Both the position numbers and the translations under genes were made by a program. A model generated the notes under the pieces. The model had not been told where the DNA came from and did not search any database. It saw nothing but the letters and a program-made list of their open reading frames with translations. This document shows positions 42,753-50,594 of a stretch of DNA of 64,000 bases, piece after piece. The number at the start of each line of letters is the position of its first letter. Within the stretch, counting starts at the first letter, position 1. The stretch comes from Fusobacterium naviforme (GTDB lineage Bacteria; Bacillota; Clostridia; Lachnospirales; Lachnospiraceae), in assembly GCA_003014445.1 (NCBI GenBank), contig PYGH01000010.1:1-64000 (forward strand), written 5' to 3'.

Positions 42753-44309
42753 ATGAGTATTCTCACTGTTGAGCATCTGTCACACGGCTTCGGAGACCGC
42801 GCAATCTTTGAGGACGTCTCCTTTCGTCTGCTGCGGGGAGAGCATATCGGCCTCGTGGGGGCAAATGGCGAGGGAAAGTCCAGCTTTATGAATATCATTA
42901 CGGGGAGGCTCACGCCGGATGAGGGAAGAGTTGAGTGGGCCAGGAATGTACACGTGAGCTATCTCGACCAGCACGCGGTGCTGGAGCGCGGCATGACGAT
43001 AGGTTCTGTGCTCCGCACAGCCTTTGATCCGCTGCTTATTCTGGAGCAGAGGATGAATGAGCTCTGCGACCGCATGACAACTGCGGGAGAGGAGGAGATG
43101 GAGGGGCTCATGGAGGAGCTCGGCACTGTGCAGGATATGCTCACGGCACACGACTTCTATCTCATTGATGCGAAAGTTGAGGAGGTCGCACGGGCACTGG
43201 GTCTTATGGAGCTGGGATTAAATAAGGATGTGACAGAGCTCTCGGGAGGGCAGCGCACCCGGGTTTTGCTGGGGAAACTGCTGCTTGAAAAACCGGATAT
43301 TCTGCTTCTTGACGAGCCGACGAACTATCTGGATGAGGAGCACATCAGCTGGCTCCGGCGCTACCTAGAGGAGTATGAGAATGCGTTTATACTGATCTCG
43401 CATGACATTCCCTTTTTAAACAGCGTGATCAATGTCATCTACCATGTGGAGGGCTGTCAGCTGACCCGCTACGCAGGGGATTATCATAAATTTGAGGAGG
43501 TCTATGCGGTAAAGAAGGCGCAGCTTCAGGCGGCCTACGACAGACAGCAGCAGGAGATCGCGGAATTAAAGGATTTCGTCGCGCGGAACAAGGCGCGGGT
43601 TGCCACCAGAAATATGGCGATGTCCCGTCAGAAGAAGCTCGACAATATGGAGAGGATAGAGCTGGCTGCGGAAAAGCCGAAGCCGGAGTTTCATTTTCAG
43701 ATGGCGCGCACGCCGGGAAAGTATCTCTTTACGACTGAGGAGCTCGTGATTGGTTACGACGAGCCGCTCTCCTCCCCGCTGAATCTTAAGATGGAGCGCG
43801 GCGCGAGAATCACCATGACGGGTGCCAACGGCATCGGAAAAACGACGCTCTTAAAGAGTCTGCTCGGACTCATACCGGAGTACGCGGGGAGAGTCGAGCG
43901 CGGAGATTACCTGGAGATCGGTTACTTTGAGCAGGAGGTCACTCCGGATCCGCAGCACAGCTGTCTTGAGGCACTGTGGCAGGAGTTTCCGGGATTCACG
44001 CAGTATGAGGCGCGGGCAGCGCTCGCAAAGTGCGGTCTCACGACAAAGCATATCGAGAGCCGTGTGAAGGTGCTCTCCGGAGGTGAACAGGCAAAGCTCC
44101 GGCTCTGTGTGCTCATGAACCGTGAGGCCAATCTTCTCGTGCTGGACGAGCCGACCAATCATCTCGATGTGGATGCCAAGGAGGAGCTGAAGCGGGCACT
44201 GAAGGAGTACCCGGGCAGCATACTCATGGTCTGTCACGAGCCGGAGTTCTATCAGGATATCGCGACGGAGGTATGGGACTGCACGAGGTGGACAACAAAG
44301 CTGGTGTGA
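42753..44309 (+). CDS. ABC-F family ATPase (YbiT/YkpA-like)
   Basis: A 518-residue soluble protein with two ABC domains and no membrane part. Domain 1 has GANGEGKSS, LSGGQRTRVLLG and LLLDEPTNYLD; domain 2 has GANGIGKTT, LSGGEQAKLRLCVL and LVLDEPTNHLD. The charged linker between them (about 240-310, AAYDRQQQEIAELKDFVARN) is the P-site tRNA-interaction motif region. ABC-F proteins act on the ribosome; this subgroup is a translation factor type, and antibiotic protection cannot be concluded. AAGGAG precedes the ATG. Confidence 0.9.
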   Translation: MSILTVEHLSHGFGDRAIFEDVSFRLLRGEHIGLVGANGEGKSSFMNIITGRLTPDEGRVEWARNVHVSYLDQHAVLERGMTIGSVLRTAFDPLLILEQRMNELCDRMTTAGEEEMEGLMEELGTVQDMLTAHDFYLIDAKVEEVARALGLMELGLNKDVTELSGGQRTRVLLGKLLLEKPDILLLDEPTNYLDEEHISWLRRYLEEYENAFILISHDIPFLNSVINVIYHVEGCQLTRYAGDYHKFEEVYAVKKAQLQAAYDRQQQEIAELKDFVARNKARVATRNMAMSRQKKLDNMERIELAAEKPKPEFHFQMARTPGKYLFTTEELVIGYDEPLSSPLNLKMERGARITMTGANGIGKTTLLKSLLGLIPEYAGRVERGDYLEIGYFEQEVTPDPQHSCLEALWQEFPGFTQYEARAALAKCGLTTKHIESRVKVLSGGEQAKLRLCVLMNREANLLVLDEPTNHLDVDAKEELKRALKEYPGSILMVCHEPEFYQDIATEVWDCTRWTTKLV

Positions 44310-44397
44310 GTTCCGCGCAGGAGCGGAAGCGGAGGATGAGGGCAACTGTCGAAGCTGTGCGGGGAACTGGGAAAATCACAAAAAGTAAAAAAAGAGC

Positions 44398-44426
44398 TTG
44401 AATCCTCCCATGCCCTGTGCTATACT
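44398..44426 (+). promoter_or_regulatory. Promoter of tRNA-Leu
   Basis: TTGAAT (44398-44403), 17-base spacer, TATACT (44421-44426) preceded by TGC (extended -10). Confidence 0.8.
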
Positions 44427-44438
44427 GCACAGGCATTC

Positions 44439-44521
44439 GCGGGAATGCTGGAATTGGCAGACAGGCTAGACTAAGGATCTAGTGGCCACAAGCCGTGTGG
44501 GTTCAAGTCCCATTTCCCGCA
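44439..44521 (+). tRNA. tRNA-Leu, anticodon AAG
   Basis: The acceptor arms GCGGGAA and TTCCCGC pair fully, the anticodon stem CTAGA/TCTAG encloses the loop CTAAGGA (anticodon AAG), the long variable arm is TGGCCACAAGCCGTG, and the T loop is TTCAAGT. The long variable arm and G-rich D loop (AATTGGCAGA) mark a leucine tRNA. CCA is not encoded. A34 would need deamination to inosine to read CUC as well as CUU. Confidence 0.93.
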
Positions 44522-44529
44522 CTGCACAG

Positions 44530-44562
44530 GGAAAGCTTTCATTACGGAGGCTTTCCTTTTTT
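44530..44562 (+). terminator. Terminator after tRNA-Leu
   Basis: GGAAAGC (44530-44536) pairs with GCTTTCC (44550-44556), followed by six T. Confidence 0.85.
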
Positions 44563-44682
44563 ATCATATGGAAAAAAAATCGGCTTCCCCATAGGAGAAA
44601 GCCCCTCGGCACCTGTGTATTTGATGGAAAAATTTTCATTTTGTTTGAGGATCCTGTTTAAGGATCAGGATTAAGGAGAAAT

Positions 44683-44898
44683 ATGAGTAAAAAGAGATTG
44701 TTTCAGCTGATTGACGCCGCGGCGCTCGGGAGCATCGAGGCGGCTGCAGAGCTCGGTGAAGGCTACTTAAAGGGCAGCTTTGACGGGAAAAAGAATTATG
44801 AGAAGGCCTTTAAGTGGAGCTGTTACGCCGCCAAGCGCGGCAGTGAGAGAGCGGCAGAGGTGATTACAGAGCTGAAGCAGCTGGGCTACGGAAGCTGA
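44683..44898 (+). CDS. Small Sel1-repeat-like protein
   Basis: A 71-residue protein containing about one and a half Sel1-type repeats: ALGSIEAAAELGEGYLKG followed by NYEKAFKWSCYAAKRGSERAAE. Such repeats form paired helices for protein contacts; a single short unit is unusual, since most Sel1 proteins are long. It has a reasonable ribosome site (TAAGGAG) and stands alone between the tRNA and bioB. Its role is unknown. Confidence 0.7.
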   Translation: MSKKRLFQLIDAAALGSIEAAAELGEGYLKGSFDGKKNYEKAFKWSCYAAKRGSERAAEVITELKQLGYGS

Positions 44899-44938
44899 GC
44901 GCACGCTCTCCGGAGCGGAGAGCGCGGCGCATTGTCCC

Positions 44939-45964
44939 TTAGGCTCGTGCTTCCTGCGCCCACTCCGGGCGCACATCCCTGCCCATGGCGGTGAGCATCG
45001 CGCGGTCCTGCGCGATGGTGGAGCCGCTGGTGGTCAGCATATTTCCGGTGATCGTGGCGCTGGCGCCGGAGCAGAAGGTTTCACGCCCGTTCTCCTTCAG
45101 GGAGCGCCGTCCTCCCGCGAGTCGTATCTGTGCCTCCGGATTGATGAAGCGGAACAGGGCGATGCTCCGCAGCACCTCCTCGTCGCTGAGCGGCGGCTGA
45201 TTTTCAAGCGGTGTTCCCTTCACCGGCATCAGAATATTGATCGGAATGGACTTGATCTGAAGCTCCGAGAGAGTGAGCGCCATGTCGATGCGATCCTCCC
45301 AGTCCTCCCCCATACCGATGATGCCGCCTGAGCACACTGTGAGCCCTGCGGCCTGTGCCCGACGTATGGCAGAGAGCTTCTGCTCAAAGCTGTGCGTTGT
45401 GCAGATCTGCGGAAAGAAGCGGTGGGAGCTCTCGATATTGTCGTGGTAGCGGCTCACCCCGGCCTCGCGCAGCCGCCGGAACTGCTCGTCTGTGAGAAAA
45501 CCCATGGAGGCGCAGAGCTTCAGCTGACATTCTCTGCCGAGGCACTCATAGGTCTTGATGGCGCGGTCAAACTCTGCGCCGCTCAGTGCCCGCCCGGAGG
45601 TCACGATGGAGAAGCGGTTTACCCCCTCCCGCTCATGGGAGTGCGCCGCCGCGACAATGAGCTCGGAGGGGAGAAAATCATACTCCTCGCAGCCGGTTTT
45701 GCTGTGCGCCGACTGTGCGCAGTACTTGCAGTCCTCGCTGCAGCGCCCGCATTTTCCGCTGATAATCGTGCATAAATCTACTTTGTCCCCGCAGAAATGC
45801 GCCCGCAGGCGGTCTGCTCCCCGACACAGTGCATTCAGCTCGCATTGGAGCAGTGTCGGGAGCGCCGGATCACCGCGCTTCAGCCTGCGTCCCCCAATGA
45901 TTTCTTCTGTGAGCTTCCCAATACCCGGCTCTGCCGCCTGCTGCATCCTGGCCTCTGCTTCCAT
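44939..45964 (-). CDS. bioB: Biotin synthase
   Basis: A 341-residue radical SAM enzyme inserting sulfur into dethiobiotin. The cluster motif CSEDCKYCAQS (Cys75, Cys79, Cys82) is intact, with YHDNIESSHRFFPQICTTHSFEQ and the C-terminal LTTSGSTIAQD. The ATG at 45964 follows GGGAGGC; an upstream in-frame ATG at 46054 is less likely. It is divergent from bioY with a BirA operator between. bioD, bioA and bioF are not nearby, so dethiobiotin must be made or taken up elsewhere. Confidence 0.95.
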   Translation of the reverse strand: MEAEARMQQAAEPGIGKLTEEIIGGRRLKRGDPALPTLLQCELNALCRGADRLRAHFCGDKVDLCTIISGKCGRCSEDCKYCAQSAHSKTGCEEYDFLPSELIVAAAHSHEREGVNRFSIVTSGRALSGAEFDRAIKTYECLGRECQLKLCASMGFLTDEQFRRLREAGVSRYHDNIESSHRFFPQICTTHSFEQKLSAIRRAQAAGLTVCSGGIIGMGEDWEDRIDMALTLSELQIKSIPINILMPVKGTPLENQPPLSDEEVLRSIALFRFINPEAQIRLAGGRRSLKENGRETFCSGASATITGNMLTTSGSTIAQDRAMLTAMGRDVRPEWAQEARA

Positions 45965-46066
45965 AGTTGCCTCCCGTTTCGGGCCTCGATGCAGAAGCGC
46001 ACCAGAGCGCCTGCACAGCCCGCTTAATGATTGATTTAAGCAGAGTATAGTCACTGCTTTGCAAGT

Positions 46067-46099
46067 TTGTCAACTGCAATAGAATATTTTGGTTGACAA
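46067..46099 (+). promoter_or_regulatory. BirA operator between bioB and bioY
   Basis: TTGTCAACT (46067-46075), 15-base spacer, GGTTGACAA (46091-46099), a near-perfect palindrome with the arrangement of Firmicute BirA sites. It lies between two divergent biotin genes. Confidence 0.85.
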
Positions 46100-46221
46100 T
46101 TGAGGACGCACAGCGTATGCTCTTCAGGGACGAGCGGGATACAGCTGCTGTGAATACGCTGCACACTGCAGGTGGAGGCGGCTCTCTGCTCATACAAATC
46201 TGTTTTCGGGGGAGAGAAGGA

Positions 46222-46761
46222 ATGAAAAACTTAAGTACCAGAAACATGACACTGATCGGGGTTATGACTGCAGTGATGTGTATTTTCGGCCCCATGGCCC
46301 CACAGCTCGGACCTGTGCCTTTTTCACTTACGGTGCTCACGGTGTATCTCGCAGTCTATGTGCTCGGAATGAAGCTTGGCACCATCGCGTATCTTGTCTA
46401 TCTGCTGATCGGCTTTGTCGGCGTGCCCGTGCTCTCAGGCTACTCCGGCGGCCCGGGCAAGGTGCTCGGACCAACCGGGGGTTATCTGATCGGCTTCATC
46501 TTTATGGCGCTGGTCAGCGGCTGGTTTATAGATCGCTATTATAAGAACATTGCCCTGCAGTTTGTCGGTATGGCGCTGGGGCTCACGATCTGTTATGCGC
46601 TCGGTACTCTTTGGCTTGCGTACACAACAGGAATGGGTCTTGCAAAGGCCTTTGCAGCGGGCGTGGTTCCCTTTGTCGCGCTCGATATGGTGAAGATCGT
46701 CCTTGCCATTCTTGTTGGGCGCCCGGTGAGAAGCCGTCTGTCCCGCGCGGTGACGGCCTGA
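46222..46761 (+). CDS. bioY: Biotin transporter S-component BioY
   Basis: A 179-residue membrane protein with about six helices, the substrate-binding part of an ECF-type biotin importer. Signatures: FGPMAPQLGPVPFSLTVLTVYLA, GFVGVPVLSGYSGGPG and LGPTGGYLIGF. The ATG at 46222 follows GGAGAGAAGG; the frame is open from 46093, but that part is leader. The energy-coupling genes (ecfA, ecfT) are not in the window. Confidence 0.93.
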   Translation: MKNLSTRNMTLIGVMTAVMCIFGPMAPQLGPVPFSLTVLTVYLAVYVLGMKLGTIAYLVYLLIGFVGVPVLSGYSGGPGKVLGPTGGYLIGFIFMALVSGWFIDRYYKNIALQFVGMALGLTICYALGTLWLAYTTGMGLAKAFAAGVVPFVALDMVKIVLAILVGRPVRSRLSRAVTA

Positions 46762-46797
46762 AGGGAGAAGAGACAGACAAGAGAATAGGTTTTCTGT

Positions 46798-46833
46798 GCG
46801 GTTTCGGAGATGATGCGCTCCGAAGCCGTTTTT
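46798..46833 (+). terminator. Terminator after bioY
   Basis: GCGGTTTCGGAG (46798-46809) pairs with CTCCGAAGCCG (46818-46827), followed by five T. Confidence 0.8.
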
Positions 46834-47116
46834 ATCATGAGGGAAGTTCCTTCGAAGCTTCCATTATGATAAAGCCCGGCGGAGAATGTGCAGCGCGCAC
46901 AAGGGAGGACTGTATACATAACTGTGAGTACGCAAAGTCCGGCAAGTTCCCCTTGCAGACTCTGTGATGAAATCGTTCTGCGGCTTTTTTGGGGCCCGGA
47001 TCTCCAGGCAGTACAGAGTGACGCCAGCTGCCTGACGGAATAGGAATAAAAGCGGATCTGTGGTAGAATACATACACCACACGCCCGGAGGCGGGCTGCA
47101 CGATAGGGAGGAATTC
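46833..47116 (+). other. Non-coding stretch between bioY and the yitT-like gene
   Basis: About 280 bases with no convincing gene. A second dyad (TATCAT 46833-46838 with ATGATA 46866-46871, inner GGAAG/CTTCC) directly follows the bioY terminator and lacks a T-run. Further on, GCAAG/CTTGC near 46949-46965 can form a small stem and a T6 run occurs near 46985. A TAGAAT hexamer near 47063 may be a -10 element. No known riboswitch was recognised. Confidence 0.4.
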
Positions 47117-48031
47117 ATGAAGGGCAAGGGTAAGAAAAAAACAAAGCTTGGAGAACTGCTTCGCCAGCTCAGCTGGAAAAACTTTCTCGGACTGCTCGCG
47201 GCAGGCTGTGTCAATGCATTTGGAGTCACCATATTTCTGCAACCGGTGGAGCTCTACGACAGCGGCATTTCCGGCACTTCCATGCTGCTTGCGCAGATCA
47301 CGCCGCCATTTTTCACACTCTCAGTGTTTCTTGTGCTGCTGAATATTCCCCTCTTTCTCTTTGGCTGGAAGAAGCAGGGCACAGCGTTTACAATTTATTC
47401 TATCTTTGTGGTGAGCATCTATTCTATCGGGGCATGGATGATCACCGATGTGCTTCCGGTGGATGTGAGCCTGGCCTCGCCGCTTGCCGGGCGGGATCTG
47501 CTGCTCTGCGCACTCTTCGGCGGGATGATCTCCGGCACGGGCAGCGGGCTTGCGATCCGCTTTGGCGGAGCGATGGACGGCATGGATGTCGTCGCTTCTA
47601 TCTTCGCAAAGGATCTGGGGCTCACAGTCGGAACCTTCACCATGATATACAATGTGATACTCTACGTGATTATAGGCTGTGTGCTGCAGAGCTGGATACT
47701 GCCGCTCTACTCCATCGTGACCTATATGGCGGGCATGCAGACTGTGGATTTCATCACGGAGGGCATAGACCGCTCGAAGAGCGCCATGATTATCACTGAG
47801 CGGGGGGATGCGGTCAGTGCGGAGCTCACCCGGGTGTTTGAGCGGGGGGCCACACTTCTGGAGGCGCGCGGCGCATACTCCGATACGAAGCGCACAGTGA
47901 TCTACTTTGTTGTGAACCGTTTTCAGATCGGAAAGCTGAGAAGTCTCGTGAGGGGCATAGATCCGAATGCCTACATCACGGTTACAGAAGTCGCGGATGT
48001 GTTCCGCGGAGGGAAGAGAAAGGCCGCCTGA
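47117..48031 (+). CDS. YitT-family membrane protein (DUF2179)
   Basis: A 304-residue protein with five to six N-terminal membrane helices (AAGCVNAFGVTIFLQPVEL, GSGLAIRFGGAMDGMDVVAS) and a C-terminal cytoplasmic DUF2179 domain (SAMIITERGDAVSAELTRVFERGATLLEARGAYS). The YitT family is widespread in Firmicutes and its biochemical function is unknown. The ATG at 47117 has GGGAGG upstream; the frame opens earlier at 47060. Confidence 0.88.
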   Translation: MKGKGKKKTKLGELLRQLSWKNFLGLLAAGCVNAFGVTIFLQPVELYDSGISGTSMLLAQITPPFFTLSVFLVLLNIPLFLFGWKKQGTAFTIYSIFVVSIYSIGAWMITDVLPVDVSLASPLAGRDLLLCALFGGMISGTGSGLAIRFGGAMDGMDVVASIFAKDLGLTVGTFTMIYNVILYVIIGCVLQSWILPLYSIVTYMAGMQTVDFITEGIDRSKSAMIITERGDAVSAELTRVFERGATLLEARGAYSDTKRTVIYFVVNRFQIGKLRSLVRGIDPNAYITVTEVADVFRGGKRKAA

Positions 48032-48039
48032 TAAAAAAC

Positions 48040-48068
48040 TTGACACCCTGTCACCTCAATGCTATATT
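48040..48068 (+). promoter_or_regulatory. Promoter of lon
   Basis: TTGACA (48040-48045), 17-base spacer, TATATT (48063-48068) preceded by TGC. One of the best promoters in the window. A GCCT/AGGC hairpin follows in the leader (about 48091-48118). Confidence 0.85.
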
Positions 48069-48165
48069 CTGTTACATAACATATATAACAAGCGCCTAAG
48101 GGCTCAGCCCTGAGGCAGCAGAGTATTCGCCGCGGATGAAACTGCGGAGAACCGAGGTGAAACAT

Positions 48166-50463
48166 ATGGCAGTGGTACCGGTATATAACGTGCTTGCAGC
48201 GCCGGAGTCGAATGTGCCGCTTGTGACAGAGTATTATCAGCATATGGTCGGACGGGTTCCGGTGAGCGGAGAGCGCGTCACGATGATTTTTCTGAAGGAG
48301 GAGCAGGAGCGGGAGTCCTTCACGAATGAGAGTTTCTTTCCCATAGGGCTCACGGGAACCATCACGGAGGTCAGCGACAAGGGCTATATCGTGATTCAGA
48401 CCGGCGGCAGGATAGAGCTGCGTGAGGTGACGGTGTATCAGGATCGCCGCATTGATCTGGATATTGAGCGCCGGGCAGATATTGACGATCTGGATGCGGA
48501 TGAGGCCGAGCGGCGGGTTAAGGAGGTCAAGAAGGCGATCATCCGCTTCTCGGAGAACTCGCAGTGGGGAACCATGGTGCGCAGCATGGTGTCGCACTGG
48601 GCCTCTATGGGAGATATCGCCGGGGTGATGTCCCGCTGGATGGTCAATTCCGCGAGAGAGCGCTATGCGGTGTTGGCGGAGGACAGCAAAGCAAAGCGTG
48701 ATGCGCTCATAGAGTCGATGATCTATGAGAATCTGGAGCTCGGACGCGTGAACGGTGAGGCGCAGTCCGCGCAGGAGGAGAATTATCAGAAGCTGTATCG
48801 CGAATCGGCAATTAAGCGTCAGATTGAGTATCTCCAGAAGGAACTCGACGCGCTGCATCCGGATAAGATCTCCGATATCAGAAGGTTCGAGCTGAAGATA
48901 CAGGATTCCGGCATGAACGACGAGGCGAGGGCGGAGGCGGAGAAGGTGCTGAACCGGCTGAAGCAGGAGGGGCAGCAGAGTGCGGAGAGCGGCATGCTAT
49001 ACGACTATCTGGACTATGTGACGGGTCTCTCCTGGAAAAAGGAGAAGGCGGAGTGCATAGATCTCTCCGAGGCGGAGCAGATCCTTGAGGAGGATCACTT
49101 CGGGCTCCGCAAGGTGAAGAAGCGCATCCTTCAGCAGATCGCGGTGATGAGTCTCAGGGGGCAGCAGTCGGGCTCTATCCTGCTCTTTGTAGGGGCTCCG
49201 GGAACAGGAAAGACCAGCATAGGCCAGAGCATTGCCGGCGCGCTGAAGCGGAAATATGTGCGCGTGAGTCTCGGCGGCGTGCGGGACGAGGCAGATATTC
49301 GCGGGCACAGGCGAACCTATATCGGCGCCATGGCGGGCCGTATTATCGACGGAATACGGAGAAGCGGCGTCTCCAATCCAGTGATGGTGCTGGATGAGGT
49401 GGATAAGCTCTCTTCCTCCTACAACGGAGATCCGGCGAGCGCGCTGCTGGAGGTGCTGGATCCGGAGCAGAATCACAGCTTTACGGATCACTACCTGAAC
49501 GCGCCCTACGATCTCTCAGACGTACTCTTTGTCTGTACGGCGAACACACTGGACACCATACCTGCGCCGCTTCTGAACCGCATGGAGATCATTGAATTTC
49601 AGGGCTATACCAGGACGGAGAAGTTTCAGATCGCGCGGCGGCATCTTCTGCCGAAGGCAATGACGAGTGTGGGAATAGGAGAGCAGCAGTTCTCCGTGAC
49701 GGACGGGGCGCTGTATTGCATCATTGATGACTACACGAGGGAATCCGGCGTGCGCGGGCTGAAGAAGTGTGCGGACAGGCTGCTGCGGAGTGCAGCGGTG
49801 GAGCTTGTGCAGCGGCGCGCTGAGCGGACAGAGATCAATGAAGAGAATCTGCGGAGCTACATGGACACGCACCCGATGAAGCACGGAAGGGTGAGAGAGA
49901 ACTACACGCCCGGAGTTGTGACAGGGCTCGCGTGGACCTCCGTCGGCGGTGAGATTCTCTACATCGAGACTCTGTTTACCAGGGGCAGCGGGAAGCTTCT
50001 CATTACCGGTCAGCTGGGAGATGTGATGCGCGAGTCCGCACAGATCGCAGTGAGCAAGGTAAAGGGGCTCTTCCCGGAGAAGGCGAAGCTCTTTGAGGAA
50101 AATGATCTGCACATCCATGTGCCGGACGGGGCGACGCCGAAGGACGGGCCTTCTGCAGGCATCACGCTGACCACGGCGCTCGCCTCACTGGTGACGGGCT
50201 GTGTAATCCCCTCTGATATTGCGATGACCGGTGAGGTCTCGCTTCAGTCCGGGGTGAAGCCGATCGGAGGATTGCCGGAGAAGCTCATGGCGGCCCAGCG
50301 AGCGGGTGTCAGAACGGTATATATCCCTGCGGATAATGCTGACGATCTCGATGAGGTCGCAGAGGAGGTGAAGGCCGCGCTGGAGATAGTCCCGGTGAAG
50401 GAGGTCCCGCAGCTTCTCGCGGCGCTCGATATTCCGATGGAGGAGTCTGCAAAGTCAGAATAA
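48166..50463 (+). CDS. lon: ATP-dependent protease Lon
   Basis: A 765-residue cytoplasmic AAA+ serine protease. The N-terminal LON substrate-binding domain (VVPVYNVLAAPESNVPL) is followed by a coiled-coil region, the AAA domain with Walker A GAPGTGKTSIG (near 342) and Walker B PVMVLDEVDK, and the proteolytic domain with the Ser-Lys dyad: Ser in PKDGPSAGIT (near 662) and Lys in GVKPIGGLPEK. The ATG at 48166 behind GAGGTGA is preferred to the upstream in-frame ATG at 48136. Confidence 0.93.
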   Translation: MAVVPVYNVLAAPESNVPLVTEYYQHMVGRVPVSGERVTMIFLKEEQERESFTNESFFPIGLTGTITEVSDKGYIVIQTGGRIELREVTVYQDRRIDLDIERRADIDDLDADEAERRVKEVKKAIIRFSENSQWGTMVRSMVSHWASMGDIAGVMSRWMVNSARERYAVLAEDSKAKRDALIESMIYENLELGRVNGEAQSAQEENYQKLYRESAIKRQIEYLQKELDALHPDKISDIRRFELKIQDSGMNDEARAEAEKVLNRLKQEGQQSAESGMLYDYLDYVTGLSWKKEKAECIDLSEAEQILEEDHFGLRKVKKRILQQIAVMSLRGQQSGSILLFVGAPGTGKTSIGQSIAGALKRKYVRVSLGGVRDEADIRGHRRTYIGAMAGRIIDGIRRSGVSNPVMVLDEVDKLSSSYNGDPASALLEVLDPEQNHSFTDHYLNAPYDLSDVLFVCTANTLDTIPAPLLNRMEIIEFQGYTRTEKFQIARRHLLPKAMTSVGIGEQQFSVTDGALYCIIDDYTRESGVRGLKKCADRLLRSAAVELVQRRAERTEINEENLRSYMDTHPMKHGRVRENYTPGVVTGLAWTSVGGEILYIETLFTRGSGKLLITGQLGDVMRESAQIAVSKVKGLFPEKAKLFEENDLHIHVPDGATPKDGPSAGITLTTALASLVTGCVIPSDIAMTGEVSLQSGVKPIGGLPEKLMAAQRAGVRTVYIPADNADDLDEVAEEVKAALEIVPVKEVPQLLAALDIPMEESAKSE

Positions 50464-50468
50464 AAGTC

Positions 50469-50516
50469 AAAGAAGAAGCTGTGAAGGAAAATTTGTTTCC
50501 TCACAGCTTCTTCTTA
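50469..50516 (+). terminator. Strong terminator after lon
   Basis: AAGAAGAAGCTGTGA pairs perfectly with TCACAGCTTCTTCTT around an inner GGAAA/TTTCC stem. Confidence 0.9.
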
Positions 50517-50594
50517 TCTCTATGCTGTATACCACAGGCCCATATGCTGTCTTGCTATTTATGAATGCTGCGGGAGGCAGCGACCTGTGCTTCC

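Noticed and set aside
42753-44309. ABC-F protein as an antibiotic-resistance determinant
   Set aside because: The sequence fits the housekeeping YbiT/YkpA type; nothing seen supports a resistance subfamily.
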